Assembly: GCA_021771915.1 (NCBI GenBank)
Contig: JAETNY010000005.1
Location: 1-64,000 of the forward strand
From: Bacillota bacterium
GTDB lineage: Bacteria; Bacillota; Dehalobacteriia; UBA4068; UBA4997
Length of the DNA: 64,000 nucleotides
Reading direction: 5' to 3'
This document shows, in pieces, positions 8,141 to 17,520 of this stretch. How positions within the stretch are numbered: the first letter of the stretch is position 1; each line of letters opens with the position of its first letter. A program made the translations under genes and the position numbers. The notes below the pieces were generated by a model. The model saw only the letters and a list, made by a program, of their open reading frames with translations, was not told where the DNA came from and ran no database searches.

Positions 8141-9076
8141 ATGGCATTAGTAAATACCAGGGATATGTTTAAAAAAGCCTATGCCGGCGGTTATGCGGTG
8201 GGTGCTTTCAACGTCAACAATATGGAGATTATTCAGGGCATCACTGAAGCCGCCCAGGAAACAAAATCGCCGCTGATTTTGCAGGTTAGCGCCGGCGCAC
8301 GCAAATATGCCAAGCATATTTATCTGGTGAAGCTGGTGGAGGCCGCCATTGAGGACTGCGGACTGGATTTGGCTCTGCATCTGGACCACGGCGAGGATTT
8401 TGCTATCTGCAAAGCCTGCATTGACGGCGGTTTTACCTCCGTGATGATTGACGGCTCCAAGCACAGCTTTGAGGACAACATCGCCCTGACCAAACAGGTT
8501 GTAGATTACGCCCATCAGTTCAACGTAACCGTGGAGGGCGAGTTGGGGCGTCTGGCCGGCGTGGAGGACGACGTTAACGTCAGCGAAGCCGACAGCTCCT
8601 ATACCGACCCAGCGCAGGTGGAAGAATTTGTCAGCCGCACCGGCGTAGACTCGCTGGCTATCGCCATTGGCACCAGCCACGGCGCTTATAAATTCAAACC
8701 AGGCACCAAACCCCAGCTGCGTTTTGATATTCTGGCAGAGGTGGAACGCCGCCTGCCTGGCTTCCCGATTGTTTTGCATGGCGCTTCCTCCGTTATGCAG
8801 GAATATGTCGCCAAGGTTAACCAGTTTGGCGGCGCTATGCCAGACGCTATCGGTGTGCCGGAGGATATGCTGCGCAAGGCCGCCAGCATGGCCGTCTGCA
8901 AAATCAATATCGACTCCGATTTGCGCCTGGCTCTGACGGCCGCGGTGCGTGAACATCTGGCCACCAATCCAGACCACTTTGACCCCAGACAATACCTCAC
9001 CCCGGCTCGTGCGGCCATTAAAGAGGTTGTGGCGCACAAAATGCGCGAAGTTCTGGGCTGCGCGGGGCAAGCCTAA
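8141..9076 (+). CDS. fba: class II fructose-bisphosphate aldolase
   Basis: The zinc-dependent aldolase interconverts fructose-1,6-bisphosphate with dihydroxyacetone phosphate and glyceraldehyde-3-phosphate. Zinc ligands and active-site residues are visible: LALHLDHGEDF (Asp and His), VEGELGRLAG (Glu), GTSHGAYK (His) and IVLHGASS (His), with the NIDSDLR phosphate site near the end. The length of about 311 residues is that of the class IIB group. ATG 8141 has GGGAG 8 bases upstream; an in-frame GTG at 8132 overlaps that site. The stop codon shares a base with the next start (TAATG), so the glycosyltransferase is translationally coupled. Confidence 0.95.
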   Translation: MALVNTRDMFKKAYAGGYAVGAFNVNNMEIIQGITEAAQETKSPLILQVSAGARKYAKHIYLVKLVEAAIEDCGLDLALHLDHGEDFAICKACIDGGFTSVMIDGSKHSFEDNIALTKQVVDYAHQFNVTVEGELGRLAGVEDDVNVSEADSSYTDPAQVEEFVSRTGVDSLAIAIGTSHGAYKFKPGTKPQLRFDILAEVERRLPGFPIVLHGASSVMQEYVAKVNQFGGAMPDAIGVPEDMLRKAASMAVCKINIDSDLRLALTAAVREHLATNPDHFDPRQYLTPARAAIKEVVAHKMREVLGCAGQA

Positions 9077-10356
9077 TGCGAATAGCCCTTTTTGCCGAAA
9101 CTTATCTGCCCAACGTCAGCGGCGTGGTGACCCATGTCCACGCTCTGCGCGTTGGTCTGGAGCGCCTTGGGCATGAAGTGCTGGTGGTCTGCGGCGATAA
9201 CAGCTATGGCCGGCATCTGCTTAAGGACAATGTGCTTTACTGCCCCGGCTTTGTATCAGAAAAATTTTATGGCTACACCCTCTCCACCCCCTGGAGCAAG
9301 CAGCGCGCCAAATATATCAGCGATTTTGCGCCGGATATCATTCACCTGCACACAGAATTTGGTATCGGCATGTTTGGCATGCACTGGGCGCTCAGTCATA
9401 ACCTGCCGCTGGTCTATACCCTGCATACCATGTATGATGATTACGTTTATTATGTGGCGCCGCACCCCTTTATCCCGGCGGCGCGCAGTCTTTCACACAA
9501 ATTCTTTGCGCGCTATATTAAAGCGGCCGATGCAATTACCGGCCCCTCGCAGAAATGTCAGGATTATGTAGACGCGCTGGGTCTGAAGCGTCATGTGCAT
9601 ATTATCCCCAACCCGGTTGAGTTGGATAAATTTGACCCGGCCAATATTGACCCGGCCGCCATTCAGGCCGTACGCACCCAGAACAATCTGCCGGAAGACT
9701 GCCAGTATGTGCTGTTTGTCGGCCGGCTGGGCCGGGAAAAAAGCGCTGATGATTTGATAAAATGCTGGGCGGCCGCCGTGCAGCCGGAAGATAAGCTTAA
9801 GCTGCTAATCGTCGGCGAGGGGCCGGTGCGCGCTGAATTGCAGCAGCTAACCACGGATTTGGGCGCTGATGACCGCATCATTCTGCCCGGCAAGGTGGAG
9901 CACGACGATATACCGCCCTATCTAGCGCTGGGCAGTCTATATGCCACTGCCTCTCTTTCCGATACCAATTCCATTTCCATGCTGGAGGGCATGGCCTGCG
10001 GTCTGCCGGTGCTGCAAAAAGACGACCCCATCAACGCCGACCAAATTCAGGAGGGTGTAAACGGTTTTGTGTTCCGGGACGCAGCGGAACTGAAGCAAAA
10101 GCTGGCCGCCTGGCAGGCGCTTCCCCCGGCGGAAAAGGCGGCTTTAAGCGCCAGTACGCGCCGGTCCGTGGCCGACCAGGGTTATGAAACGCTGGCCAAA
10201 CGCCTGCTGGCCGTCTATGCAGAAGCCATTAATGTGCAAAAGCAATCTCCACATAACGGCATGCGGCTGAAAATCACCCGTCAGCTGAAAACGGCCAAAA
10301 ACGCCATGGGGCGCTTCTATAAATTCCCAAATCTGTTCAACCAGCGAAAGGACTGA
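9076..10356 (+). CDS. GT4-family glycosyltransferase (glycolipid-synthase-like)
   Basis: A two-domain GT-B enzyme. The N-terminal acceptor domain starts MRIALFAETYLPNVSGVVTH and has DIIHLHTEFGIGMFG; the C-terminal nucleotide-sugar domain contains FVGRLGREK and EGMACGLPVL with the conserved Glu. The opening pattern resembles diacylglycerol glucosyltransferases of Bacillota, so membrane glycolipid synthesis is the best guess, though the acceptor is not proven. A basic C-terminal tail (KQSPHNGMRLKITRQLKTAKN) could help membrane binding. Its start overlaps the aldolase stop. Confidence 0.85.
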   Translation: MRIALFAETYLPNVSGVVTHVHALRVGLERLGHEVLVVCGDNSYGRHLLKDNVLYCPGFVSEKFYGYTLSTPWSKQRAKYISDFAPDIIHLHTEFGIGMFGMHWALSHNLPLVYTLHTMYDDYVYYVAPHPFIPAARSLSHKFFARYIKAADAITGPSQKCQDYVDALGLKRHVHIIPNPVELDKFDPANIDPAAIQAVRTQNNLPEDCQYVLFVGRLGREKSADDLIKCWAAAVQPEDKLKLLIVGEGPVRAELQQLTTDLGADDRIILPGKVEHDDIPPYLALGSLYATASLSDTNSISMLEGMACGLPVLQKDDPINADQIQEGVNGFVFRDAAELKQKLAAWQALPPAEKAALSASTRRSVADQGYETLAKRLLAVYAEAINVQKQSPHNGMRLKITRQLKTAKNAMGRFYKFPNLFNQRKD

Positions 10357-10406
10357 TTTTATTCCGCCCCAACATTTGCCGACAGGCCGGTTAATATGCT
10401 ATAATC

Positions 10407-10502
10407 GACCAGTCGCTACCATAAATGGTGCAACTGGTCAAAATGGTTTACACTAAGCGCTGTCTGCGTCCACTAAAGTGGCCTTGCAATCACTAAGTGT
10501 TC
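10407..10502. repeat. bipartite palindromic repeat, diverged copy
   Basis: A long imperfect palindrome (10407-10439, arms GACCAGT and ACTGGTC with inner ACCAT/ATGGT) is followed by an element from GTTTACACTAA (10446) to CTAAGTGTTC (10502). This matches the two-part layout of the arrays at 4231 and 33331, but with a different first hairpin. A close relative, sharing ACTGGTCAAAAT and the GCTGTCTGCGTCCACTAAA core, is at 40430-40583. Confidence 0.75.
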
Positions 10503-10507
10503 ACACA

Positions 10508-10544
10508 AAAAGCCCTCGGAAATATTCCGGGGGCTTTCTGTTTT
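10508..10544. terminator. bidirectional terminator between glycosyltransferase and ABC-F gene
   Basis: AAAGCCC pairs with GGGCTTT, with an inner TCGGAA/TTCCGG stem, and T-rich sequence follows rightwards. It lies between the convergent ends of the glycosyltransferase and ABC-F genes and directly follows the repeat element. Confidence 0.8.
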
Positions 10545-10555
10545 AAATCTGTTCT

Positions 10556-12514
10556 TTAATTTTCTGACATTTCCTCCAAAGTCAGCGCCACATCTTCCCA
10601 TTCAGCCATGGTGTTATCCAGCTGCTGCTGCACCTCTTGCAGCTGATTATGCAGCGCCGCGGCCTGCTGATAATCGCTGGCCAACTCTGGAGCAGCCAAC
10701 TGCGCCTCCAAATCCGCTTTTTGCGCCTCGCCGTCAGAAATCGCCTGTTCCAGACGCTGCAAGCGGTTTTGCATTTTACGCAGGTTAGCCGCCTGCTCCT
10801 TGCGCGCCTGATAAGACTGCCGCCCCGGCGCAGCGTTGTTATTAGCCTTTTCGGTTTTGCTTGCAGCCGACTCCGCGTTGGCCAAAACGCCCATTTGACC
10901 GCGCTTTTCCAGATAATATTCCCAGCCGCCGCAATATTCCGTCAGGCGGCCGTTTTCCAACACCGCCACCTTTTCCGCCAACCCGTTAATAAAATAACGG
11001 TCATGCGAGATAGCCAGAATAGCGCCGTCATAATTGCGCAAAGCCTGCTCCAGCGCTTCACGCCCGGCAATATCCAAATGATTGGTCGGTTCGTCCAGCA
11101 GCAGCAGATTCGGCCGCCCCAGCAAAATTTTCAATAACCCCAGCCGCGCCTTTTCACCGCCGGAAAGTACGTTGCAGGGCTTATCCAAATCCTCGGCAAA
11201 GAACAGAAATGCCGCCAGCGCCGTGCGCAGTTCGGTTTCCGTCAGCCGCGGATAATGATTACGCAGATAAGCCAATAAACCGTCGGAACTGTCGTCCAGC
11301 TTCTGCACCTGGTCATAATAGCCTATTTTCAGCCCCATGCCCTGAAAGACTGCGCCGCTGTCCGGCGGCAGCTGTTGCAGCAACACCCGAAACAGCGTTG
11401 TTTTGCCCACGCCGTTGGGACCCAGCAGAAATACACGCTCGCCCTTATGCAGCGCAAAATCCAGCTGCTGCAAAATCTGCTTTTCACCAAAGGCCAGACT
11501 GACCTGCTCCGCGCGCAGCAAATCCTGACCGGAGGCCGGCGCCGCCTTAAAGCGAAAATTCAACTCGGCCGGCGGCTGGTCCACCGCCACCAGCTGCTGC
11601 TCCAGCTTGGCCAGCGCTTTTTCCTTGCTGTGCGCCATAATCAGCGTTCTTTCCCGATTCCATTGCTTCTGCTGCTGAATAATCCCTTTCATACGCTCAA
11701 TTTCCCGCTGCAAATTGGCGTTATGGCGCAGGGCCGCTTCATTATCGGCCTGACTCTGCCGCTTAAAAGCAGAAAAGTTGCCTTTATAAAGCTTCAAATG
11801 ATGATTAAACAGGTGCATTGTCTGCTCAGTGGTAGCGTCCAGAAAATAGCGGTCATGTGAAATAACAATATAGGCTTTGTTCAGAGTGCGCAAAAAATCC
11901 TCCAGCCATTCCAGCGCCGTCACGTCCAAGTGATTAGTCGGCTCGTCCAGCAGCAGCAAATCAGCGTCGGACAGCAGCAGCTTGGCCAAAGCCAGCTTGG
12001 CTCTCTGGCCGCCGGAAAGTTCCAGCAGCCGGCGCGAGAAATCGCTCTCTTTAAAGCCCAAACCCAGCAGCGCTCCCTTAATGCGGCTTTGATAGGTTAG
12101 CCCACCCCGTTCCATGTAGGCCTCGTTCATGGTAAATTGCTGCTGCAAAAGCCGGTTCTGCTCGTCGGGGTCTGCCGCCAGCCCCGGCGCCTGCAGCTGC
12201 CGGTTCACCAAATCCAGCTGCTTTTCCAGCTGTTGCAGGGGCGCAAACAGCCCCAGCAATTCCTGCCAGATGCTATGTTCATGGTGTTTTAATTCCTGCT
12301 CCATAACGCCTATTCTCAAACCTTTGGGTATGATAATCTCTCCGCCCGTCGGCTCCAGCTGACCGGATATAAGCCGAAAAAGACTGGTTTTGCCAGCGCC
12401 GTTGGCTCCCACCAGTCCGGTTTTGCTTTTTTCCGCCAGCGTCAGCGAGCAATCCACCAGTACTGGCCGTTCCAGATAGGCCAGTGATAATTTATTTAAG
12501 GCAAGTATTGACAT
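10556..12514 (-). CDS. ABC-F family ATPase (Uup/YfmR-like)
   Basis: Two ABC ATPase domains in one chain without membrane segments, the hallmark of ABC-F proteins, which act on the ribosome. Domain 1 has GANGAGKTS, LSGGQRAKLALA and LLLLDEPTNHLD; domain 2 has GPNGVGKTT, LSGGEKARLGLL and the same DEPTNHLD. The linker between them (about residues 235-310) is charged and helical. After domain 2, a helical, coiled-coil-like tail (residues 570-650) resembles the Uup C-terminal domain. It could be housekeeping translation or antibiotic protection. ATG 12514 is chosen (AGGAG 9 bases upstream). Confidence 0.92.
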   Translation of the reverse strand: MSILALNKLSLAYLERPVLVDCSLTLAEKSKTGLVGANGAGKTSLFRLISGQLEPTGGEIIIPKGLRIGVMEQELKHHEHSIWQELLGLFAPLQQLEKQLDLVNRQLQAPGLAADPDEQNRLLQQQFTMNEAYMERGGLTYQSRIKGALLGLGFKESDFSRRLLELSGGQRAKLALAKLLLSDADLLLLDEPTNHLDVTALEWLEDFLRTLNKAYIVISHDRYFLDATTEQTMHLFNHHLKLYKGNFSAFKRQSQADNEAALRHNANLQREIERMKGIIQQQKQWNRERTLIMAHSKEKALAKLEQQLVAVDQPPAELNFRFKAAPASGQDLLRAEQVSLAFGEKQILQQLDFALHKGERVFLLGPNGVGKTTLFRVLLQQLPPDSGAVFQGMGLKIGYYDQVQKLDDSSDGLLAYLRNHYPRLTETELRTALAAFLFFAEDLDKPCNVLSGGEKARLGLLKILLGRPNLLLLDEPTNHLDIAGREALEQALRNYDGAILAISHDRYFINGLAEKVAVLENGRLTEYCGGWEYYLEKRGQMGVLANAESAASKTEKANNNAAPGRQSYQARKEQAANLRKMQNRLQRLEQAISDGEAQKADLEAQLAAPELASDYQQAAALHNQLQEVQQQLDNTMAEWEDVALTLEEMSEN

Positions 12515-12682
12515 TGTCAAATGCTCCTAACTGCAAAATTTTTATATTATTATAACATATATCTGTAAGATTTGTATAGCTTTACGCCGCCATTCTATGT
12601 TATAATAGTATAATTATATATTATACTTATTTTTAATCAGAAGTCAAATATAGCCATTATTTTTTCCAAAGCGAGGTAAAAT

Positions 12683-13915
12683 ATGACTAACCAACAGGAG
12701 TTAGAATTATATCAGATAAAAATGCTGTTTAACCAGCCAGCCGCCGCCGCCTTTCCGGAATGGCTGCAACCCCGGCAGACCAAAGCCGTTCAGCATTTTC
12801 ACCAAAGCCTGCCGCAATATCAGCCCACGCCGCTTTTGACGCTGCCCCGGCTGGCCGCAGAGGGCGGCGTGCAGGCCGTTTTAATTAAGAATGAAGCGGA
12901 GCGCTTTGGCCTGAATGCTTTCAAAGCGCTGGGCAGCAGCTGGGCGATTGCCCGGCTTTTGGCCGAAAGGCTGGGCTTAAATCCGGAAACAGTATGTCTG
13001 GCCGATTTAACCCAGCCGGAAATCCAATCCCGGCTGGCCGCGGAAAAAATCACTTTCTGCACCGCCACCGACGGCAACCATGGACGCGGCGTGGCCTGGA
13101 CCGCCAGCCTTTTAAACTGCCCCTGCCATATATATCTGCCGGCCGGCGCAGAGCCGGAGCGCGTACAGGCTATCGCCCAGCTGGGTGCAGAGGTTATCAC
13201 CACCGAACTTTCCTATGACGATACGGCAGCGCTGGCGCGAGAACAGGCGAATACCCATGGCTGGCTGCTGGTGCAGGATACCACCCTGCCCGGTTACACG
13301 GAAATTCCCAAACTGATTATTCAGGGCTATTCCACCATGGCCACCGAAATTATGGCGCAGCTGCAACAGCAGGAACTGCCAACCCCCACACATATTTTTC
13401 TGCAAGCCGGGGTTGGCTCCATGGCCGGAGGCATGCTGGCTTTTCTGGCGCAGGCCATGGCTCAAAGCGCGCAGCCACACCCCAAATTCATAATTCTGGA
13501 GCCCAAACAGGTTAACTGCTGTTATCTGGCGGCGCAAAGCGGCAACCCGGCCGCCAGCGTGCCGGGCGTACAGCAGACCATTATGGCCGGACTGAACTGC
13601 GGTACCCCCTGTTCAGTGGTTATGCCGCTGCTGCAGGCGCAGGCTGATTGCTTTATGGCCTGCCCGGATTTTGTCGCCGCGCACGGTATGCGTCTGGCAA
13701 ACAGTACGCAGGCGGCGCCTTTTATCTCCGGTGAATCCGGCGCAGTGGCGCTGGGCGCTATTGACCTGCTCTTGCAGCGGCCGGAAATGGCGCAGGCACG
13801 GCAAATTTTGAATATCAACACCAATTCTGTAATGCTGGGTATCAACACGGAGGGGGCAATGGCGCCAAGCGTCTGGCAGAAAATTGTCAAAGAAGGCGCC
13901 TGCCCTCTGCCTTAA
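12683..13915 (+). CDS. dpaL: diaminopropionate ammonia-lyase
   Basis: This PLP fold-type II enzyme splits 2,3-diaminopropionate into pyruvate and ammonia. The PLP lysine sits in RFGLNAFKALGSS, the cofactor-anchoring stretch is TATDGNHGRGVAW, and QAGVGSMAGGMLAF is the phosphate-binding glycine loop. Length (410) and the QYQPTPLLTLPRLA start fit DpaL/YgeX. GAGG precedes ATG 12683. It heads a run of plus-strand genes followed by three acyltransferase-like proteins. YgeX-type operons for purine or ureide catabolism are not seen around it. Confidence 0.9.
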   Translation: MTNQQELELYQIKMLFNQPAAAAFPEWLQPRQTKAVQHFHQSLPQYQPTPLLTLPRLAAEGGVQAVLIKNEAERFGLNAFKALGSSWAIARLLAERLGLNPETVCLADLTQPEIQSRLAAEKITFCTATDGNHGRGVAWTASLLNCPCHIYLPAGAEPERVQAIAQLGAEVITTELSYDDTAALAREQANTHGWLLVQDTTLPGYTEIPKLIIQGYSTMATEIMAQLQQQELPTPTHIFLQAGVGSMAGGMLAFLAQAMAQSAQPHPKFIILEPKQVNCCYLAAQSGNPAASVPGVQQTIMAGLNCGTPCSVVMPLLQAQADCFMACPDFVAAHGMRLANSTQAAPFISGESGAVALGAIDLLLQRPEMAQARQILNINTNSVMLGINTEGAMAPSVWQKIVKEGACPLP

Positions 13916-13933
13916 TAAGGAGTTTATGCTAAC

Positions 13934-14500
13934 ATGTTAGAATTAATAAATGTTCAGACGGCCAAACCGCAATATTTGCGCCGCCTGAAAAGATTATACA
14001 AACAAGCCTTTCCCTGGTATGAGCGCAAGCCCTGGCAGCTGCTTCGCCAAACCGCCGCCCGGAGGCGAGCGGAAATGCTGGCCGTGCGCGATAGTCAGCA
14101 CAATTTTTGCGGCCTGGCCATCTGCCTTTTCTGGCAGGATATCGTACTGCTGGATTATTTGGCGGTGGAGCCCAAACAGCGCAGCCATGGAATTGGCGCG
14201 CAAATTATACCGCTGCTTTTGCAGCGGTATCCGCAAAAAAGGCTGTTGCTGGAAAGCGAACGTCCCGGCGCGCCTTATACCAATCTGGCGGACTGCCGCC
14301 GCCGGTTAGCCTTTTATCAAAAATGCGGCTTACAAAATACCGGGCTGACGGTTCGCCTGTATATCAGCGAATATTTACTACTTTGGTCGCCCGGCGCCGA
14401 AGCCAACGCGCAGCCGCCCGGTTTTGCCGATTATCAGAACCTTTATAATGGACTTTTCGGTGAATTGACCGCATGGCGCTTAAATATTCGGGAATTATAA
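13934..14500 (+). CDS. GNAT family N-acetyltransferase
   Basis: The 188-residue protein has the GNAT core: a strand DIVLLDYLAVEPKQRSHGIGAQII containing the acetyl-CoA pyrophosphate-binding motif (Q-x-x-G-x-G/A pattern, here RSHGIGA), preceded by the N-terminal helices and followed by FYQKCGLQNTG. The acceptor cannot be told. It begins 18 bases after dpaL with AAGGAG 11 bases upstream and is followed at 17 bases by the DUF2156 gene, so all three are likely co-transcribed. Confidence 0.82.
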   Translation: MLELINVQTAKPQYLRRLKRLYKQAFPWYERKPWQLLRQTAARRRAEMLAVRDSQHNFCGLAICLFWQDIVLLDYLAVEPKQRSHGIGAQIIPLLLQRYPQKRLLLESERPGAPYTNLADCRRRLAFYQKCGLQNTGLTVRLYISEYLLLWSPGAEANAQPPGFADYQNLYNGLFGELTAWRLNIREL

Positions 14501-14516
14501 ACGGAGGAATAAAAAA

Positions 14517-15440
14517 TTGCCCCAAATAAATTTCAAACCGATAACGCTGGCCGATAAGCCGGCTATCAATGCGCTGCTAGCGCAAATTCACCCCATAATT
14601 GTGGAACAGTCTTTTAACACGCTTTTTCCCTGGCAGCAGCCCCATGCCTATCATTGGGCGCAGTTTGAAAACTGGCTGCTTATCCGCACCACCTATCAGG
14701 GGCGGACTTCCTTTCTGCCGCCGCTGGGGCCGGCCGAGGGCTACCAAAGGCCGCTGGAGGCGCTGGCCGCATATGCCGCAGAACTTGGTCTGCCGCAGAT
14801 TTTTACTGAGGTTACCCAGACCTGGCGCGATTTGATTATGCAGCATCAGCCGGGGCATTTTCAGATTTTCAGCGACCGCAACGCCGCCAATTATGTTTAT
14901 CGAATTGACGACCTGACCAATTTAAGTGGCAAAAAATATCATGCCCAAAAAAATATGCTTAATCATTTTAAGCGCAACTATCCAGAATATCAATTTAAAC
15001 CGCTGACGGCGGCGCTGTTGCCGGCCTGCCGTCAGGCGCTGGATTTCTGGTGTGCTTCCCGACAGAATAATAACACCAGTTTTCCCACGCTTTTGCAGGA
15101 AAGCCGCGCTATTAACCAGATGTTTGCCCATTGGGCAGACCTGGATATTTACGGCGCCTGTATATTGCTGCAAGGACAGGTGCAGGCCTTTGCGATTGCA
15201 GAAATCTTGAATGAGGATACCGTGGCCGTGCTTATCGAAAAAGCCAACAGCCAAATCAAGGGGCTTTACAGCGCTATTAATCAGATGTTTCTGGCGGAAT
15301 ACTGGCAGGATTTTACTTATGTCAACCGCGCCGAGGACTTGGGGCTGGCCAACCTGCGCCGCACCAAAATGTCCTATCTGCCGGCGCGGCTGGAAATGAA
15401 ATATATACTCTGGCCCAGCGGCTGGCACAACGCTAAATAA
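14517..15440 (+). CDS. DUF2156 (GNAT-like acyl/aminoacyltransferase) protein
   Basis: The protein matches the DUF2156 domain related to the C-terminal catalytic half of lysyl-phosphatidylglycerol synthases: KKYHAQKNMLNHFKRNYPEY, then AFAIAEILNEDTVAVLIEKAN and FTYVNRAEDLGLANLRRTKMSY near the end are its typical conserved blocks. It lacks any membrane domain, so it is a soluble stand-alone version. The start is TTG at 14517, with GGAGGA 8-9 bases upstream. Neighbouring GNAT genes on both sides suggest a small acyltransfer cluster, substrate unknown. Confidence 0.82.
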   Translation: MPQINFKPITLADKPAINALLAQIHPIIVEQSFNTLFPWQQPHAYHWAQFENWLLIRTTYQGRTSFLPPLGPAEGYQRPLEALAAYAAELGLPQIFTEVTQTWRDLIMQHQPGHFQIFSDRNAANYVYRIDDLTNLSGKKYHAQKNMLNHFKRNYPEYQFKPLTAALLPACRQALDFWCASRQNNNTSFPTLLQESRAINQMFAHWADLDIYGACILLQGQVQAFAIAEILNEDTVAVLIEKANSQIKGLYSAINQMFLAEYWQDFTYVNRAEDLGLANLRRTKMSYLPARLEMKYILWPSGWHNAK

Positions 15441-15454
15441 GGGAGGAATACAAT

Positions 15455-16399
15455 ATGTCAATCAGGCACCCCCAGCCTGGGGATATTCCCGGACTGCAAA
15501 AACTTTGGGCGGCCAGCTTTCCGGAAGACCGCGACGGCAAATTTATTCCCTGGTATTTTCAAAACCGTTTTCAGCCGGAAAACTGCTGGCTGCTGGAACA
15601 GGACGGCGAAATTGCCGCCATGTGCTTTGCGCCGGAAATTCAAATGCAGCTGACTGACGGCAAAACGACGCTGGCCGTTCCCTATATTCAGGGCGTGGCC
15701 ACCGCCGAACAGCAGCGGCGCAAGGGCTTTTGCCGCCGGCTTTTGGCTATGGCAGAGGCCGATTTGGCCGCGCGCGGCTATCCCTTTTGCCTGCTCAAGC
15801 CATTTGACCCGTCTTTTTATCAACCACTGGGCTATCGTTTTTTCTCTTATATTCGCCGCTATAATCTGCGGCTGGACGAGCATTTTCTGGCGCCCCTCCC
15901 AACGGATAAACAGCCCTGCCGGCTGGAGCATTATCTGCGCCCGGAAGCTGCGGCCGAGCCGGCGGCGGAAATTTATCAGCAATGGTGCAGGCTGGGCGTG
16001 CCGCGCGCCTTTGCCATGCGCCGCCTGGCAGACTTTACCCTGCTTTTAGCCGACCATCAGCATGACCACGGCCAGCTGCTGCTGGCCAAAAGCCGTCAGA
16101 ATGAGCCGCTGGCCTATGTGCTTTATACCGCCACCGCCGACGGCCTTTTTATCCGGGAATTAGCATTCAAGCGCCCAGAGCCGGCGCGCTGGCTTTTAAC
16201 AGCGCTGGCCGCTGATTACCGGGAGGACACGCCGGCGGCTGTAATTATCATGCCGGATAATCCGGCCTGCTGCACGCCGCTGCCGCAAACGCTGAGCGGC
16301 TGGCAGGTTTTGCCGTTTGCCATGCTAAAACGCTTGACTAAACCGGCGCAGGAGTGCTACAATAGTATAAAGAACGCTTATTTTTATGAATACTTTTAA
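15455..16399 (+). CDS. Eis-like GNAT N-acetyltransferase
   Basis: At 314 residues this is longer than simple GNAT proteins. The N-terminal domain has the acetyl-CoA signature IQGVATAEQQRRKGFCRRLL and LKPFDPSFYQPLGYRFF, typical of the Eis/YitI-type multi-domain acetyltransferases (GNAT plus a second GNAT-like half). The C-terminal region (residues 150-300) would be the second half. GGAGG lies before ATG 15455. It follows the DUF2156 gene by 14 bases. Confidence 0.8.
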   Translation: MSIRHPQPGDIPGLQKLWAASFPEDRDGKFIPWYFQNRFQPENCWLLEQDGEIAAMCFAPEIQMQLTDGKTTLAVPYIQGVATAEQQRRKGFCRRLLAMAEADLAARGYPFCLLKPFDPSFYQPLGYRFFSYIRRYNLRLDEHFLAPLPTDKQPCRLEHYLRPEAAAEPAAEIYQQWCRLGVPRAFAMRRLADFTLLLADHQHDHGQLLLAKSRQNEPLAYVLYTATADGLFIRELAFKRPEPARWLLTALAADYREDTPAAVIIMPDNPACCTPLPQTLSGWQVLPFAMLKRLTKPAQECYNSIKNAYFYEYF

Positions 16400-16443
16400 T
16401 CCTCAATATTTGATAGTGTTTTTTCATCAGGAGATATAAATAT

Positions 16444-17160
16444 ATGCCCCAAAAAAAACGCCTGCGTTTGCCCATACTGCGCCAGAAACGTCAACAGCGC
16501 CAAGCGCGCCGGACTGTTCCGCGCAAACCGCCGCGCCGTCTGCGTCAGGAAATTGTTTTAATGCTCTGCACCGCCCTTATTTTCATTCTTGGCGGTATTC
16601 TGGTTGGGCCGACCTTGCTGTCTAATCCGCAAAAAGAAATTGAAAATATGTATATTTACCAGAGAATGGTTAATACCAGCAATATCAGCGAACTTTTAGA
16701 CCAAAAAAATATCAACCTGGGCGAATCGGCCAAAATCAAATCATTGCTGCGCGATTCTCTGCCGGCCGGCATCTTTTTAAGCAGCTTCGATATCACGCTG
16801 AACAAGCTGACCATAACCTATGATTTAACGGAAGTTTCCGGCAGCACCCAGGAAAGCTATGACGAATTCTGGACAGCCGATAATACCGAACAGATTATTA
16901 TGTATAACACGGCGGCGCTTTTTGTTCTGGTGCGCAATCTGGAGATTGTGGAAATCAATGTTAAAGGCTATTCTTTTCCCACCTGTATTTTCACAGCCGA
17001 GCAGGCGGCCGATGTATTTAATCTGGAAACTCTTTCCCAAATCAGCACCGCCGTGGAATGGCAACAGGAACTTATCGTCAACGGCGTTTATGACAGCGAA
17101 ACGCGCGCCGCTTTTTTTGCCATTTATCCCTTAACCCGGCCGGCCGGCCCAATCGCCTGA
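16444..17160 (+). CDS. membrane-anchored DUF4825-like protein
   Basis: A very basic N-terminus (KKRLRLPILRQKRQQRQARR) precedes one membrane helix (residues 37-58), so the C-terminal 180 residues probably face outside. The segment EQIIMYNTAALFVLVRNLEIVEINV resembles the DUF4825 pattern of Bacillota membrane proteins, whose function is unknown. GGAGAT lies 8 bases before ATG 16444. The gene is followed at 14 bases by a small XRE regulator. Confidence 0.65.
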   Translation: MPQKKRLRLPILRQKRQQRQARRTVPRKPPRRLRQEIVLMLCTALIFILGGILVGPTLLSNPQKEIENMYIYQRMVNTSNISELLDQKNINLGESAKIKSLLRDSLPAGIFLSSFDITLNKLTITYDLTEVSGSTQESYDEFWTADNTEQIIMYNTAALFVLVRNLEIVEINVKGYSFPTCIFTAEQAADVFNLETLSQISTAVEWQQELIVNGVYDSETRAAFFAIYPLTRPAGPIA

Positions 17161-17174
17161 CAGGAGGTTTAATC

Positions 17175-17480
17175 ATGCCAGAAAATTCCAATCCATTTTT
17201 TACCGATTTGCCAGAAGCTGATTTTGCCATCAACTTCCGGCGCGCTATCAGTCAGGAATTGCTGCAACATTGCAGCGCCCAGGGGCTTACGCCCGGCCGT
17301 CTGGCGCAAAAGGCCAACATGCCCTTAAGCACCCTGAACAGCGTGCTGCACGGCGTTAGCGCCAACTCTGGCATTTTAACTCTGCTCAACGTCTGCCAGG
17401 GGCTGGGGCTGGAACTGGACGAACTTATCGCCACAGCCTGCAACGCCGCCCGAGCCGCCCAGCATAAAAACGGCCAATAA
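17175..17480 (+). CDS. small XRE-family DNA-binding protein
   Basis: A 101-residue protein that is little more than one helix-turn-helix: LTPGRLAQKANMPLSTLNSVLHG is the HTH core, followed by ILTLLNVCQGLGLELDELI as in Cro/CI-type domains. It has no effector or membrane part. GGAGG stands before ATG 17175. It lies between the DUF4825-like gene and dapF; its target is not evident. Confidence 0.82.
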   Translation: MPENSNPFFTDLPEADFAINFRRAISQELLQHCSAQGLTPGRLAQKANMPLSTLNSVLHGVSANSGILTLLNVCQGLGLELDELIATACNAARAAQHKNGQ

Positions 17481-17520
17481 TTCATATATTTCAGGTATAG
17501 GCACTAAAAAGGAGAAAAAA

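Noticed and set aside
8147-9070. Minus-strand 307-residue frame over the aldolase
   Set aside because: A mirror of the aldolase codons; it has no recognised domain and the plus-strand aldolase motifs are complete.
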